64,000 bases of DNA from Achatina immaculata (lineage: Eukaryota > Mollusca > Gastropoda > Stylommatophora > Achatinidae): positions 11,927,774 through 11,991,773 of the forward strand of contig CM019713.1 in NCBI GenBank assembly GCA_009760885.1, given 5' to 3'. The position numbers were made by a program, and so were the translations under genes. Positions 22,342 to 33,670 of this stretch are shown here, in pieces (within the stretch, counting starts at the first letter, position 1; every line of letters begins with the position of its first letter). The notes under the pieces were generated by a model, which was given only the letters and a program-made list of their open reading frames with translations, was not told the DNA's origin and searched no databases.

Positions 22342-22737
22342 GTGTTAGCTGTACTAGGTAGGTGTTAGCTGGAAAATATATCTTTAGCTGTACTAGGTGT
22401 TAGCTGGAAAATATATCTTTAGCTGTACTAGGTGTTGGCTTGAAAATATATCTTTAGCTGTACTAGGTGTTGGCTTGAAAATATATCTTTAGCTGTACTA
22501 GGTGTTAGCTTGAAAATATATCTTTAGCTGTACTAGGTAGGTGTTAGCTTGAAAATATATCTTTAGCTGTACTAGGTGTTGGCTTGAAAATATATCTTTA
22601 GCTGTACTAGGTGTTGGCTTGAAAATATATCTTTAGCTGTACTAGGTGTTAGCTTGAAAATATATCTTTAGCTGTACTAGGTGTTAGCTTGAAAATATAT
22701 CTTTAGCTGTACTAGGTGTTAGCTTGAAAATATATCT
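22342..22737. repeat. 35-bp minisatellite, about 11 units
   Basis: Unit of 35 bp built on TCTTTAGCTGTACTAGGTG followed by TTAGCTTGAAAATATA. Some units carry an extra GGTA, giving 39 bp. Variants (TTAGCTGG, TTGGCTTG, TTAGCTTG) are arranged in blocks, suggesting multi-unit duplications. There are no unique spacers, so it is not a CRISPR array. Confidence 0.92.
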
Positions 22738-22919
22738 CAGGATTTCTTGGTAGAAATAAATCACTCTCATGTGCCACATTTTTCTGGCTGGAAAGGAAAT
22801 TCTAAGATTGTTGATGTTGCCCTTGGGGGTATGAAGTAAAACTGAAAAGCAACAAATTCAAGTAAGTATCATATTTCCATTGCCTCCCCCATCACTGTTT
22901 GATGAGTTACAGCCCTGTA

Positions 22920-23490
22920 AATATCATCGTCATCATCATCATCAGGTGCCGTGCGGACTGACACTGGCTATTATGCTTCTCCAGAGTACACGATCCTTCT
23001 TGCAGGCCTTCAGCTCAGTTGGTGATCTCCTCTCATACTATCCCATCAGGCTGTCCAGTATCATTTCTCTTGGTCTTCCTCTTGATCTTCTTCCTTCTAT
23101 TTTTCCTGTTGTTATAATATTTTCAATGCCCTCTCTTCTCACTGCATGTCCTATGCAAGTACATTGTCTCTCTCTTATTTTTTTGACAAGATTTTTTGTC
23201 TCTCCAGCTCTTCTCATACATTCTTCATTAGTTATTTTTGCTGTCCAGTGGATTCACAACATTCTTCTAATAAACCATATTTCTGCTGCTTCCGATGATT
23301 TTTGTGCAGACCTGCTTATTGTCCATGATTCACTTCCATAAAACAAGATAGGTTCAATATAGCATTTTAGGACTCATTTTCTAACATTCATTGATAAGGA
23401 TGTGTTGGATAATACATTTCTCATTCTCTGAAAAGCAGTCTTTGCTTGGCATACTCTGTTCCAAGGTATTTGAGTTTCTGCACCTGCTTT
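22920..23490 (-). mobile_element. RTE-like LINE fragment, family RTE-3
   Basis: Minus-strand homologue of the copy at 39651-40442, with matching C-terminal text (GRPREMILDS-type region, NEECRRR-type region). The 3' tail is a (GAT)n-type run seen at 22925-22943. The 5' edge stops at the TTCTAAAGCAGGTGC region, exactly where the next LINE (RTE-2) begins. Confidence 0.8.
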
Positions 23491-23496
23491 AGAATT

Positions 23497-24965
23497 CATT
23501 CATTCATTTATTTATTTGCATGTCCCTTGCGGAACTTTGTCTCTCTAACAGCACTCCTGTAGGCCTCTCGGTTGTGAGCAAGATGTCCTGTTGCTGATGC
23601 ATCCATTTGCAGATCATCAACAATGTCTTGCAGCCATCTTCGCCTTGGTCTTCCTCTCTTTCTTTTTCACATTATGTACCCTTCCAAGACGGTCTTCTCC
23701 AGATTATCATGACGTTTAATGTGTCCAAAATATTTAAGTTTTTTTCTCTTTAATCCTCTTTACTAGCCAGCCTTTTTCAATATTAGGTTCTTGTAGTATG
23801 GATATGCTTATTCTTCTTTGTATCCATGGTATTTGAAGAACTCTTCTGTAGCATTTACATTCAAAGGCATTTATGTGTTTCTCATCTGTTTTGTTAAGTG
23901 TCCAGGTCTCACAGGCATATGTTGTGATGGGAAAGATGCATGCCCTTAAAAATCTTATTTTTGTAGTTCTGTCTGTTCCTCTCCACAGATTCTTTAGTTG
24001 TTTTACTTTCTGAAGAGTGATAGATGTCCTCTTTTTAATTTTCCTCATTGTATCTCTATTATTAGTTAGCAGTGATCCAAGATATTCAAAACTCTCCACT
24101 TCTTCCAGTTTTTCCTCACTGATGCATATATCAGCTGCCTTGTTTAGTTGTCATCAGTTTAGTTTTCTTAACATTAAGATAGAGGTTTTGCTCTTTGTTG
24201 TTCTTATGGACTGACATAATTAGTTTTTCCATTCCTTTTTGTGTTGTGGACAGTAATACTGTGTCATTAGCATATCTAATCTCTGGTATTTCATAACCTC
24301 CAATTGTTATGGCATTGTAATATTCTTTGTCTACATCTTCTCTAACATTCCTCATTATATTCTCAGTATACAAGTTAAATAAGTAAGGTGACAATATGCA
24401 ACCCTGATGGACCCCTTGTTTTATGTCAAACCAAGTTGTTGTTTCACCATTTATTCTTACTGCTGCTTTGTTGGTATAGATACAGCAGTGATGTTAATTG
24501 TATCAAATGTATTGGAAATTCCACTTTTTCCATTATTTCCCAAAGTTTCTGGTGTTGTACACAATCAAATGCCTTTGAGTAGTATATAAATGCTAAATAT
24601 AGATTCATATTAAACTCTCTGCATTTCTCTATTATTAATCTTATATTGAATATATGATCTCTAGATCCTCTTCCTTGCCTGAAACCAGCTTGGATCATAT
24701 TGACTTCTTCTTCTATTTTCTTACGAAGTCTACCCATTATGATTTTTAATAGAATTTTACTGGCATGAGTAATCAGGGCAACAGTTCTATAGTTTGTGCA
24801 TAATTTCAGGTTACCCTTTTTTGGCAGTGGTATGAATACAGTTCTTTTCCATTCTTTTGGCCAAATACCTGAATGCCATATCTTTTTACATAGTGCATGA
24901 TAGATTGTTGCACATTCCTCTCCTCCAGCTTTAATAAGTTCAGCTGTTATCTCAATGAAGGTGAT
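23497..24965 (-). mobile_element. RTE-like LINE, family RTE-2, RT to 3' end
   Basis: Minus-strand text covers part of the RT (PKKGNLKLCTNYRTVAL, QAGFRQGRGSRDHIF, YYSKAFDCVQH), the active-site region reading RYANDTVLLS (the usual YADD has become YAND), and the C-terminal YLGSLLTNN region. The 3' tail is (AATG)n at about 23497-23515. It is broken into three frames. The Asp-to-Asn change in the catalytic motif would by itself inactivate the RT. Confidence 0.85.
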
Positions 24966-24969
24966 GAAA

Positions 24970-25140
24970 CACAAGTCAAATGGGGAACTGGTTATAGTGG
25001 CTAGATTGCTGAACTCGAGTAAAGCTAAAAAGCGACCAAGGACCATACCAATCCTCGCCCTTGTTTGTCAAACTGAACCTGTTACTGAAAATACCAAAAA
25101 AAGCTAGGACAGGCTCTTGGTCAGCTATGGTCTGCTGGCC
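24970..25140 (-). mobile_element. Family-D repeat fragment
   Basis: Minus-strand, diverged piece of family D (AGCTAAAAAGC and CTTGGTCAGCTATGG regions). Confidence 0.5.
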
Positions 25141-25439
25141 TTGACAAGAGGGCAGTCACTGTAGAACTGTTATTGTCACTCCTTATAAACTCCACATAAA
25201 TTTTAGAAAAAAACAAGCAAAGGCAGCCACGTGGCAGGAATAAAAAAAAGGGGAGATGCTGGTGCCCATGGTTTCTTTCACTTGTCACTTGTACTTCAGC
25301 ACTTGTAGATGTTGTAGAAAGCCACCTTTCTTTCCCTAGTACTGAGAAGAACAAGATGTGCCACTTCTACAGAACAGACTGACTGGGGTCCTCTTGCCAA
25401 GAATGGACCATTGACTTCTGTCGCCACTGAAGAGCAACC

Positions 25440-25770
25440 AACCATTTCACTAGGGGTGAAGATGCTATCTGATTTGGCAGCCAGTGATCCATAGCTGACA
25501 GTCTACCATCATGACTAGCAAACCATAGTCAACCAAGACCCTGTCCAACCTCTTCAGTTGGTACCTCCAGGAACAGGCTTGCCTGGCTAAATGGGGGGGG
25601 GGGGTCACCGCAGTCCCCGTGCTGGTGAAGTTAGCTAAATAAGTACTGCACACCCCTTGCTTTTTTTTTTTAGATCCACTTAGAGACTGAAAAAATGGCG
25701 GCTGTAACCTGCTTCCAATTCAGCACGATGCTGAGCCTCAACATCTTTGCTTCATTGATTGCAAAGAACA
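25440..25770 (+). mobile_element. Family-D repeat
   Basis: Diverged copy with AGCAAACCATAGTCAACCAA, AAGTACTGCACACC and GATGCTGAGCCTCAACA in family order; it also contains a G10 tract. Confidence 0.65.
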
Positions 25771-27935
25771 TCATCGCACAGTTCCAGGGAAAAAGAAGAA
25801 CTTTCGTTACTCAGGTGGCCTCATAAGTTTGATAAATCTCAAAATAAAAAAAAGTACTGCGTGAGGATTATGCCTAGAACTATTTTGTTTCTCACACAAG
25901 AATGTCTGACAGAAAAAAAAAAAAAAAAACAAGAAAACCATCACGACAAAGTCTCACTGCTGGCATTCAACTGGAAAAACAGTGATTATATCATCCTTTT
26001 TAATCTGATTGCTAACCGAGTAAACAAAGAATCTGATCTCTTTTTCATGAGATAGCACCTCAGAAGTGACATCATCTACTAACTAACAACTTACTAGCAT
26101 GTTCACTATGTTACCACCACTTAACTTTAAATTAAAAAAATATTAACTCGGTAAATATCAGGAGGCAAATAAAAGGGACATCCTCTAGTAACCATTTCCT
26201 CCTAATTCTTCAATCAACATCTTAGAAGTGTCTTCCATTTATGCCCGTTTCTTTCCACTTCTTCATTCAACATTTAAAAAGTGAAATCCTCAAATAATCA
26301 CTTCCTTCTAGTCTTTAAATCAACACCTGAAATGTATCATGCTCTAATTACCTTTTTATTTTTTTTTTCTACTTCTTCAAATAACATTTGAAAAGTGGTA
26401 CCCTCTAATAACCATTTCCTTCCAATTCTTCAACCAGCATCTCTGACACCATCTACTAACTATTTTCTTACATTCTTCAAGTAAACAAAGGTAGACAGAG
26501 GTGTATGTTTCGGTTTAACAAAAAAGATAGGTGTGCCCACTTTCTTCAATCTTTTTATCTTCTTGTAAAACTGAACCATACGCCTCTGTCTACCTTTATT
26601 ACTAGAACAATTTTTATTGCAGTCATCATTTCTCTTATCTCCCATGCAAACTGATACGTGGCAACATATCAGATCTTCCAATACATGACACACCAACCAA
26701 TGAAAACAGAAAGAAATACAGAAATATATATGCACGCCTTGAAACAAAACAGAATGAAAACTCTGGAATACTGCATATTATAACTGCCATTAAAAAAACA
26801 AGAGTTCACATATTTTTTTCTGGTTCACTTACAGCCCACGGCCAATTTATCATTCCCTAAACTATGACTTTTCAAGCTCAATTACATTCATCAGACTTAT
26901 TCTTACAATTACTGAATGCTGAATCAGCTATTTATTCTTAGCGGTTGTCATGTAGTTAGTAGTTTTCTTACCTTTAAAATAATAATTCCTTTTGGCCATT
27001 CTTCCTTGTGTTCTTTTTTCTGCAGGAATATAGAGCAGCAAATAATCTTCATTTAAAAAAAAACCCTTTATTTTCATGATTATGAAATCCGTGTTAAAGA
27101 CTCACTTTACTGATGTGATCCCCACAAATCTTTTCTTAAATTGATTTCACCTCACCATCTTTGATGAACTGATTCGTGGGATGTTATCATTTGTTTGCCA
27201 GTTTTAGATGTGTTACAACACCAGAAGCCATAGTGAAGTGTCACATCATCTTTTCTGGGAATTTTTAACTACTCTTAAACTTTCATAAGAATTTGAAACT
27301 TTTTTTCCTTTCATCTTGGTAAATTAAATGAAGAGATCATTTTGTTCTTCATATATGTATCTCTCATGAGAAAATCCTCTGTAATTTTGCCATTATGCTT
27401 TGTTTCATTAATCTTAGTTCATAAAGCAGTCCCTTAAATATATTGATAAATATTTCACTCAGGGTCATAGAGAGCCAGGTCAGGCCCTAGGGTCGGTTAT
27501 TACTGGACCCCTTATCCAAACATAAAAAGTAACTTTTATATATATAACTGTAAGTTATTTTTTTAATAATGTAAAACATTCTTTCATTATTTTATACACT
27601 TAACTCCATAGTCAGAATGTTATAGGGTTTTCATGAACTTTGTCTCCAATAATAAGAAAAGAGGGGGAAAAAATTCAGATTTGTTTGACTTCCTCAATAG
27701 CCTGGTCCCCAGAGGTATAACCCAGTTCTCCCCCACTCCTCCAGTTTCATTCCTTCATCCGCATACATCTGTACTTCTTTTTCTGACTGGCAAAATCCAC
27801 ACTGGTTTCTTTCACCAGATTTGTTGTGAGGTAAGTGTCATCTTCCAGACTAGTGCTTCCAGTGTACATGAACTGGCTCATGGTAGTAAATGTCTGTCAG
27901 CTTTGAGAAGCCATCCTTATTGATGTAGAACATAT
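25771..27935. other. Non-coding stretch with a degenerate minisatellite
   Basis: From about 26050 to 26480, imperfect ~60-bp units recur around CCATTTCCTTCTAATTCTTC and AACAT.TGAAAAGTG. Beyond this I see no recognisable element or exon. Confidence 0.45.
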
Positions 27936-27939
27936 TTTC

Positions 27940-28205
27940 TTCCTTCCTTCCTCACCTTCTTTACTCTGGAGCACAGGCCATCAACAAGAGCTCTCCATTT
28001 ATTTCTGTCCTGGGCTGTTTCTTCTTTCGTCTCCAGGTGTAGTCCAACTTTTTAAACTCTGCTTCAAGACTCCTTCACCAGGTGTTTCTAGGTCTTCCTT
28101 ATTTCCTCTTACCCTGGGGATTCCAGCTGAGAGCCTGCCTGGTTATGTTAGTGCTAGGATTTTGAACTGTATGTCCTATCCATCTCCAGCATCTTTTCAC
28201 TATTT
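27940..28205 (-). mobile_element. RTE-like LINE fragment, family RTE-4
   Basis: Minus-strand reading gives the conserved RTE C-terminus: a GH-type region, [15 protein letters not shown], then AQDRNKWRALVDGLCS. Only the last ~90 codons remain. Confidence 0.75.
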
Positions 28206-28255
28206 AACATATTTAACAAAGTGAAACTTATACTTGTACGAACTCCCTGTAACTG

Positions 28256-28520
28256 CGAGCTGCTGTTCTTTTCAGCCGATGCTGTACAGATGTTGAGGCA
28301 CAGCATCAAACTGGCGTGGGAGTGGGTTATGGTGGCTACTTTTTCAGCCTTGGAGTACAGCTAAAAAGCAGGGAGTGTGCAATGCTTCTTTAGCAGACTC
28401 CACCACCATGGGGACTATGGCAATACCTGTCCCATTAGCCAGGCTAAGTCTGTTACTGGGGGTACCACGGAGAGGTGGGACAGCTATGGGTCGCTGACTG
28501 CCTAATCAGACAACATCTTC
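28256..28520 (-). mobile_element. Family-D repeat
   Basis: Minus-strand copy: GTTGAGGCACAGCATC at the left edge, TACTTTTTCAGCC and AGCTAAAAAGCAGG in the middle, and a GACAGCTATGGGTCGC region at the right. Confidence 0.65.
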
Positions 28521-28984
28521 ACCCTCAACAAAGTGAAAATCGAGAGATAAAAGGCAAAACCTGTTTGCCATATTTTTTTCTTTGTTTTGAAAAAAAAAAG
28601 CTTGTTAATTTATAACCCTTTTTACTAAGCTTTTTCTACACTATTTCCTAACTTTAGCAGAAGACATACATAAAATATAGTTTTAATTGACCTACCTCGT
28701 AGTAATCTATGAATCCTCTTTCTGGTCTGAGTACAAACCATCTATACTTATAACCCCTCACACAATTGGTGTACTTAAGAATAAAACCCTCCATTGGTAC
28801 AATAACTGATCTAGAAATGATAAAGATCAGGATAACAAAATATTATTAGTAAATAAACAAAATGATTGCACACTGCAGTTTAAAAAAAATGTTTTTTTTC
28901 CAAACTGGACCATTCATTATGACAACATCCTTTCCTCTTAATATGCCAATCATGCCTATCTGCCATTCTTTCTTCTACAGGGGG

Positions 28985-29165
28985 CCGGCACCCACTTCTA
29001 CAGCTGAGTGACAGGTGTGCCTCCAGTCCATTTTGAACCACAGACCCTAGCTGTGAGAGGAAAGTGAACTAACACATTCTACTGCACCAACAGGTCAAGG
29101 AAAATACAGGCACCAACACCACATCCCCTAAGTGCCTCTGTGGCAGGTACAAGGCTAACTGTACC
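28985..29165 (+). mobile_element. Diverged SINE-A-like element
   Basis: Shares ACTTCTACAGCTGAGTGAC, then ACAGGTCAAGGAAAATA, then TAAGTGCCTCT with SINE-A, in the same order, but the tRNA head is not recognisable. It lies just outside the TSD of VNTR element copy 2. Confidence 0.55.
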
Positions 29166-29205
29166 TTCAAGCACCACAGCAGCGTGGCTTTTCTTTTGCC
29201 GGAAC

Positions 29206-30523
29206 TTCTTCTTCTTCTTCTTCTTCGTTCGCTTCTACCACCAAAACCGCACTGTGATCCTACTGAATTTACGCCTGTGGTCCTCGTTAGGTCCCGTGGT
29301 CTCCTGTGTGGTCCCCGAAAGGACCACACGAGATCCACAAGAGGTTCAGAGTATTGCAGGGCTTTAGCCTGTATTCTTGGTGGGTCTCTGAAGCGGGATT
29401 GCGTGACACCGTGGTTTTCATTGCACCAGTTTAGTCTAGGGTTGGACTTTCTCACCGGAAGACCTCGACGTGTTTAAGATATCAGTGCATCCCCGCTGGG
29501 TGAGAGGTGGTAGCCCACCCAGGCCAGAGTTGGACCTTCTCACCGGAAAACCTCGACGTGTTTTGAGATACCCGTGTATCACCGCCGGGTGAGAGGTGGT
29601 TGCCCATCCAGTCCAGAGTTGGACTTTCTCACCGGAAAACCTCAGCGTGATTAGGATACGCAAACATCCCCGCCGGGTGAGATGTGGTTGCCTATCTAGA
29701 CTGCCCTGGTCCAGTGTCTCCGACTTCAGCATTTTGCGGTCGTGGCCGCTACCCTTCCTAGTTGTGACCAGGATGGAGCTTTTGTCCAGGAGGACGAATC
29801 CTCGCCACTAGTGACTTCCACCCCTGGGTTGAGCCGGTTTAGGCATATTATCCCAGTATAGGTGTGTTTGGGACGTGACCGACCTCTAGAGCAGAGGTAC
29901 TGTGACATGCATAGCCTTCAAGATCCACCCCTGGTGTGAGCCGGTTTAGGCAAAATTCACCAGTATGGGTGTATATCAGGCGTGACCGACCTCTAGAGCG
30001 GAGGTGGCATGACATGTCCAGCCATCAAGTTCCACCCCTGGTGTGTGCCGTTTTAAGCATATTTCACCAGTGTAGGTGTATTTCGGACGTGGCCGGCCTC
30101 TAGAGCAGAAGTGCCGTGGTATGTATAGCTCTCGTAGCGATGCTACTGGACATACCGATTAAACTTCACTTTATCCTTTCCACCACCTTTCCCATCGGCA
30201 CTGCACAGCAACCTTTATTTCTTTTCTGCATTTCTCCCTTGACCGGGAGGAGCTTCACTCCATGCGCGGCATTTGAAGAGTCTCACCAGCAGTGTCTTAA
30301 CCTCTGGGACAAGCCGGTTCATGCATTTCACCCGATATGACTGCATTCAGGACGTGGCCGACCTCCAGACCAGAGGTGCCGTGATTTGACTGTTTGCTTC
30401 GTTTTATCCTTTCTACTACCTTTTCCGCAGTGATGATGCGCGGCAACCTCATTTGCACCTTTCTTCATTGGCCGGGAGGAGCACCGCTCCACGCACGGCA
30501 ACTGAAAAAACTCGCCAACAGCA
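29206..30523 (-). mobile_element. VNTR-bearing composite retroelement, copy 2
   Basis: A 1318-bp insertion with a perfect 12-bp TSD, TTTTGCCGGAAC (29194-29205 and 30524-30535). The minus-strand 3' tail is GCGAAC-(GAA)n. It has three ~88-bp A units (29441, 29529, 29618) and three ~107-bp B units (29819, 29926, 30033). Relative to copy 1 it has one extra A unit, an extra ~18 bp around GTGGTCCCCGAAAGGACCAC (a small hairpin), and lacks about 210 bp at the 5' end. That pattern fits 5' truncation during target-primed reverse transcription. Confidence 0.85.
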
Positions 30524-30705
30524 TTTTGCCGGAACATATTCACAAGTTTCAGAAACTGGACACTTGATCTCCCTCCTCCACAATCAGAGACCATGATAAT
30601 GTTAAAGAAACTATGGAATTAATTAAAAAAAAAAAAAAAAAATATTACTGAGATCTCAACCCAGTATTTTTGCTCTGTAGACAGATTCTCTACCACTGAG
30701 CACTG

Positions 30706-31280
30706 TTACACCAAAAGATTAGCCACAGTCTTGGATGCTATTTGTATATAATATTTGTATAAAAGTGACAAAACATCATTATCATCAGTCCTCTGTAATC
30801 CCAATAAAGCATAAGGTATCAACAAATTTCCCCAGGCAATCCTGTCTTGAGCGCGTCGTGATACCTCAAACCATGTCTTTCCTGCCTCCTTTGGTTCTTC
30901 CTGAATTGTGCACCTCCATGTTTCTAATAAGCTATCAAGTGGAGCACAACAGGCCAAAAAAAAAGAGGTCGACCACGTGAAACTCTGAAGTGAACACTGT
31001 TAAGAGAAGCCAGTTTAGTGGGTATAACATCACTTGATGAAGTTGAAAGACACGCAGAGAACAGGAAAACTTGGCATACAACTATGCAAGCCCAATGTGA
31101 TGTTTAACGGCACGGGAAGGACATAAGATGTTTCTAATGGCCTGGCCCTCTTTCTTTTTCCTTGAGGTGTCCAAGTCAAGGAGGTACAGAAGTGTCTTGC
31201 TTTTTCCATTTGTAGTGTGTGACCCAGCCATTTCCATCTTCATCTTTTGACCTCTAGTAATATTCTCAATGCTTGTTCAT
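30706..31280 (-). mobile_element. RTE-4 LINE fragment, interrupted by an RTE-1 insertion
   Basis: Minus-strand C-terminus: KRKRARPLETWRC, EEPKEAGKTW and RRAQDRIAWGNLL are readable across 30706-30928, and the upstream part (WTPQGKRK side, HTLQMEKAR) at 31139-31280. A 199-bp RTE-1 piece splits it. Confidence 0.75.
30929..31127 (+). mobile_element. Short RTE-1 insertion with 11-bp TSD
   Basis: Only the last ~199 bp of RTE-1, ending with GGGAAGGACATAAG, flanked by ATGTTTCTAAT at 30918-30928 and 31128-31138. It is a severe 5' truncation nested in an RTE-4 copy. Confidence 0.88.
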
Positions 31281-31451
31281 TTGGTTATTTCCTCATTTGT
31301 CATGCATTTTACCCAGTGTATTCTTAGAATTTTCCTAAGTGAAAAATACTGAAAGAAAAATTAATCTGACCATAATTAGTGAAGGAAGTGAAATAACTGC
31401 TCTTTCACAATACAGTATGATTATTTTGTCATTTCCTTTGTTATATATATA

Positions 31452-31497
31452 TTGGCCTCAGTGTATATATATATATATATATATACACTGAGGCCAA
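31452..31497. repeat. 46-bp perfect palindrome with (TA)n core
   Basis: TTGGCCTCAGTG, a (TA)n centre, then CACTGAGGCCAA. The arms are perfectly complementary with no spacer, so it could extrude as a cruciform. It may be a minimal relic of a TA-targeting MITE. Confidence 0.9.
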
Positions 31498-32079
31498 AAT
31501 ATAATCTGATTATAGAACTCTGGTCATCTCCCAGTAAAAAAAAAAAACTTCTGGCTGTGTTTATTATAAAGTTTTGTGCTGTCTTAGAACTTTTGTTTGG
31601 TAGCAAAAGAGTTACAATATAAGTAAACCACAGATGAGAAGCTAAGATTCAACTCAAATACTTCGCTGACTCTATGCACTTATACTGATCAAAACAAAAT
31701 AAACTGTCCCCATGCCACTGCTGTAAACAGACACAAATGACGGGGATCTCATTGCAAATTTAGCTGGATGAAGGGAAAATCCCATGTTCATGAGAATAAT
31801 GGAATGCCAATTGAACAATGCACTGTAATGAGCAATATTTCTGAATTGATCAAACAACACTATGTCCTATCTATTTATTGTAATCTGAAATATAGCAGGG
31901 TTATTTATGACAGAGCTGTCGGTGCTATGTGAAATCAGATGAAGTTAGAAAGGACCTATCCTCTTTGCATTCTGGACACATCCACAGGTGCTCCAGTCAC
32001 ATTTCAGTATCATGTACAATGAGTTATAACACCTGTCCTACAATATCTGACCATCCTTAAAAAAAAAAATCATAGACAA

Positions 32080-32275
32080 AGCACTTTTAGACATGCGAGA
32101 CAGAAAAATGACAGGAGAATCACCTGGGACTTGAAGCAGATAGTTATGCTCTCTCATGGCTAGACAGTTGCTCATCCTACCTGAGACTGTGGTTCAAGTT
32201 CCAAGTCATTCTCTTGTCATTTTTCTTTCTCTCACATTTAAAACTCTATGATTTTTTTCAAAGCTCTAACCATAC
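32080..32275 (+). mobile_element. SINE-C copy with an inverted second piece
   Basis: The right part is SINE-C in + orientation (GTGGTTCAAGTTCC, CATTCTCTTGTCATTTTTC). The left part (AAGCACTTTTAGACATG, AAAAATGACAGGAGAAT) is the reverse complement of the SINE-C body end, giving a head-to-head arrangement. Confidence 0.55.
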
Positions 32276-32976
32276 AGTATTGTGTTCTATAACGAATGCC
32301 ACTTCATGAAAACTCAATTACTTTTTTTTTCTAAAACATAATATGACTACTTACTGTGACCTCACACTTGCTCCTTTTTTTGGTGCATCCTGTTAAGAAA
32401 ATAATGGTTTCCAACTGTACTGTTAGTGGACATATTACAACATAATAATATCATTTAAAATTTTATTATATAACTTCCATAAAGAATTTCTATATTAAGG
32501 AGCATTACATATGGTGTAGAAGTAAGCACATTAAATATGAGAAGAGCTTTAAAAAATGAGGCACTTTAAATGTGGATATACAGAAGAAAATTATAAATTT
32601 CATGGCTAGAAAAGAAAACAATATAGTAAAAAATGGGATGACAGTGAAAAGAGAAAGAATGAAAAACTGTAGAACCAGGTAGTTAAAAAATACATCAATT
32701 ATATCAAGAGACATAATACAAGTACAATAGTGAAACCCACACTAGAGCACAAAGCAGGAGGAAAAAAAAAAAAACAAGACATGAGGTTGAGAATGATATA
32801 GATTTGCTGGGGAACCATCACAGACAACATTCCATGATGGGGAGAGAGTGCGAGATGATACTGTTGATGATGATCACTGTTATCCTATTCAACCCTGAGA
32901 AATTAATGCATCTATGCATTAATGAAATAAAATGTCCAGATACTTAAACTGAATAAGCCACACAATAATTAATTAC

Positions 32977-33351
32977 CTTCAGAGCGATATCCAGATCTGT
33001 TTCTTTAGATTCATCTATCAGGTCGTCTATGCTACATGATGTCTTTCGAAACGTTTGACCGGTTTTCAGCAAGATTGGAGGAGTTTTTTTAACAGGACAT
33101 AGTGAAGGGTCGTGCCAAGTGCTTAACTTACGTAAGCTTTTGTATTGTTCAGTCTGTGCATAATTGCTTTTCACGTCCTTCGGTGATAAGAATTTCTGGC
33201 TAGAGAGCTGTTGGATTAGCATCTGTGCTTGCTTGTTTCGTTTAAAACTCCTCTTCACCGTGCGACGCCTCAAGAAGACTGCAGTGTATGGGGGCAAGCT
33301 CTTTGGAGGCGGATCACTCTGTTTGCAACAGCATCTTCCAAGGTTGGACAT
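32977..33351 (-). CDS. First coding exon of an unidentified minus-strand gene
   Basis: 125 codons from an ATG at 33351, ending in phase 0 at a good splice donor (CTGAAG then GTAATT). The protein begins MSNLGRCCCKQSDPPP, has a basic patch (RRRTVKRSFKRNKQ), a Ser/Lys/Thr-rich middle (KSLRKLSTWHDPSLC) and an acidic end (SIDDLIDESKETDLDIALK). Composition and the clean donor look like a real host exon rather than a repeat: no other copy exists in the window. I do not recognise the family. Later exons should lie to the left (coordinates below 32900); I could not identify any. Confidence 0.55.
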
Positions 33352-33606
33352 GAATATAGCTCATTGCAGCTTGGATACAGCCCCACACTTACGCACGGTG
33401 TGAGAATCGGACAATTTTAGAAGCGCTTAAACATGACTGCATTGTGATCAAATGGTTCGACAAATCACACTCTAGAACAGACAAAGAGGATACCATAGTT
33501 GCATTTTTTTGAAAATACAAAGCACTTGTTTGCTTGTTGTGAGCTGGAGAATTTAATTTTTCTACAGCTTGGCCGTTCAACGAAACAAGAAGATAAATGG
33601 AAAGTA
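33352..33606. promoter_or_regulatory. Candidate bidirectional promoter region
   Basis: About 255 bp separates the ATG of the minus-strand gene (33351) from the candidate first ATG of GCAT (33607). The stretch has more CpG than its surroundings (TTACGCACGG, AATCGGAC, AGAAGCGC) and no repeat. I see no clear TATA box. The call rests on position only. Confidence 0.35.
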
Positions 33607-33670
33607 ATGCGTTGCGGGGTTTCCCTGTACATGAAGCTTGTGGTGTGCTATCACAGAACCTCTGTGGTAG
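33607..33670 (+). CDS. GCAT: Candidate first coding exon of GCAT (mitochondrial presequence)
   Basis: An ATG opens 21 codons plus one base and ends at a possible donor (GTTAGG, 33671). Phase 1 matches what the exon at 42544 needs. The predicted start, MRCGVSLYMKLVVC, continuing with YHRTSVV, has Arg, Lys and His but no acidic residue, as expected for a matrix-targeting presequence. The donor is not strong, and GTAGGT three bases earlier would be better but in the wrong phase. Inferred only from phase, position and composition; the intron would be 8.9 kb. Confidence 0.3.

Larger units (their letters stand above)
31281..32976. other. Non-coding stretch, probable intron of the minus-strand gene
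   Basis: Lies directly downstream of the donor site of the minus-strand exon at 32977-33351, so it is probably its first intron. Contains the 46-bp palindrome at 31452-31497 and a SINE-C copy at 32080-32275. A minus-strand ORF at 31672-31860 has no recognisable domain. Confidence 0.45.

Noticed and set aside
22342..22737. CRISPR-like array of ~35-bp repeats
   Set aside because: Units are head to tail with no unique spacers, no cas genes, and the DNA is animal.
22880..23341. A 153-codon + strand ORF
   Set aside because: Antisense shadow of the RTE-3 LINE fragment on the minus strand.
31672..31860. Minus-strand ORF (LFNWHSIILMNMGFS) as a second exon of the gene at 32977
   Set aside because: No convincing acceptor plus donor in matching phase, and no known family.
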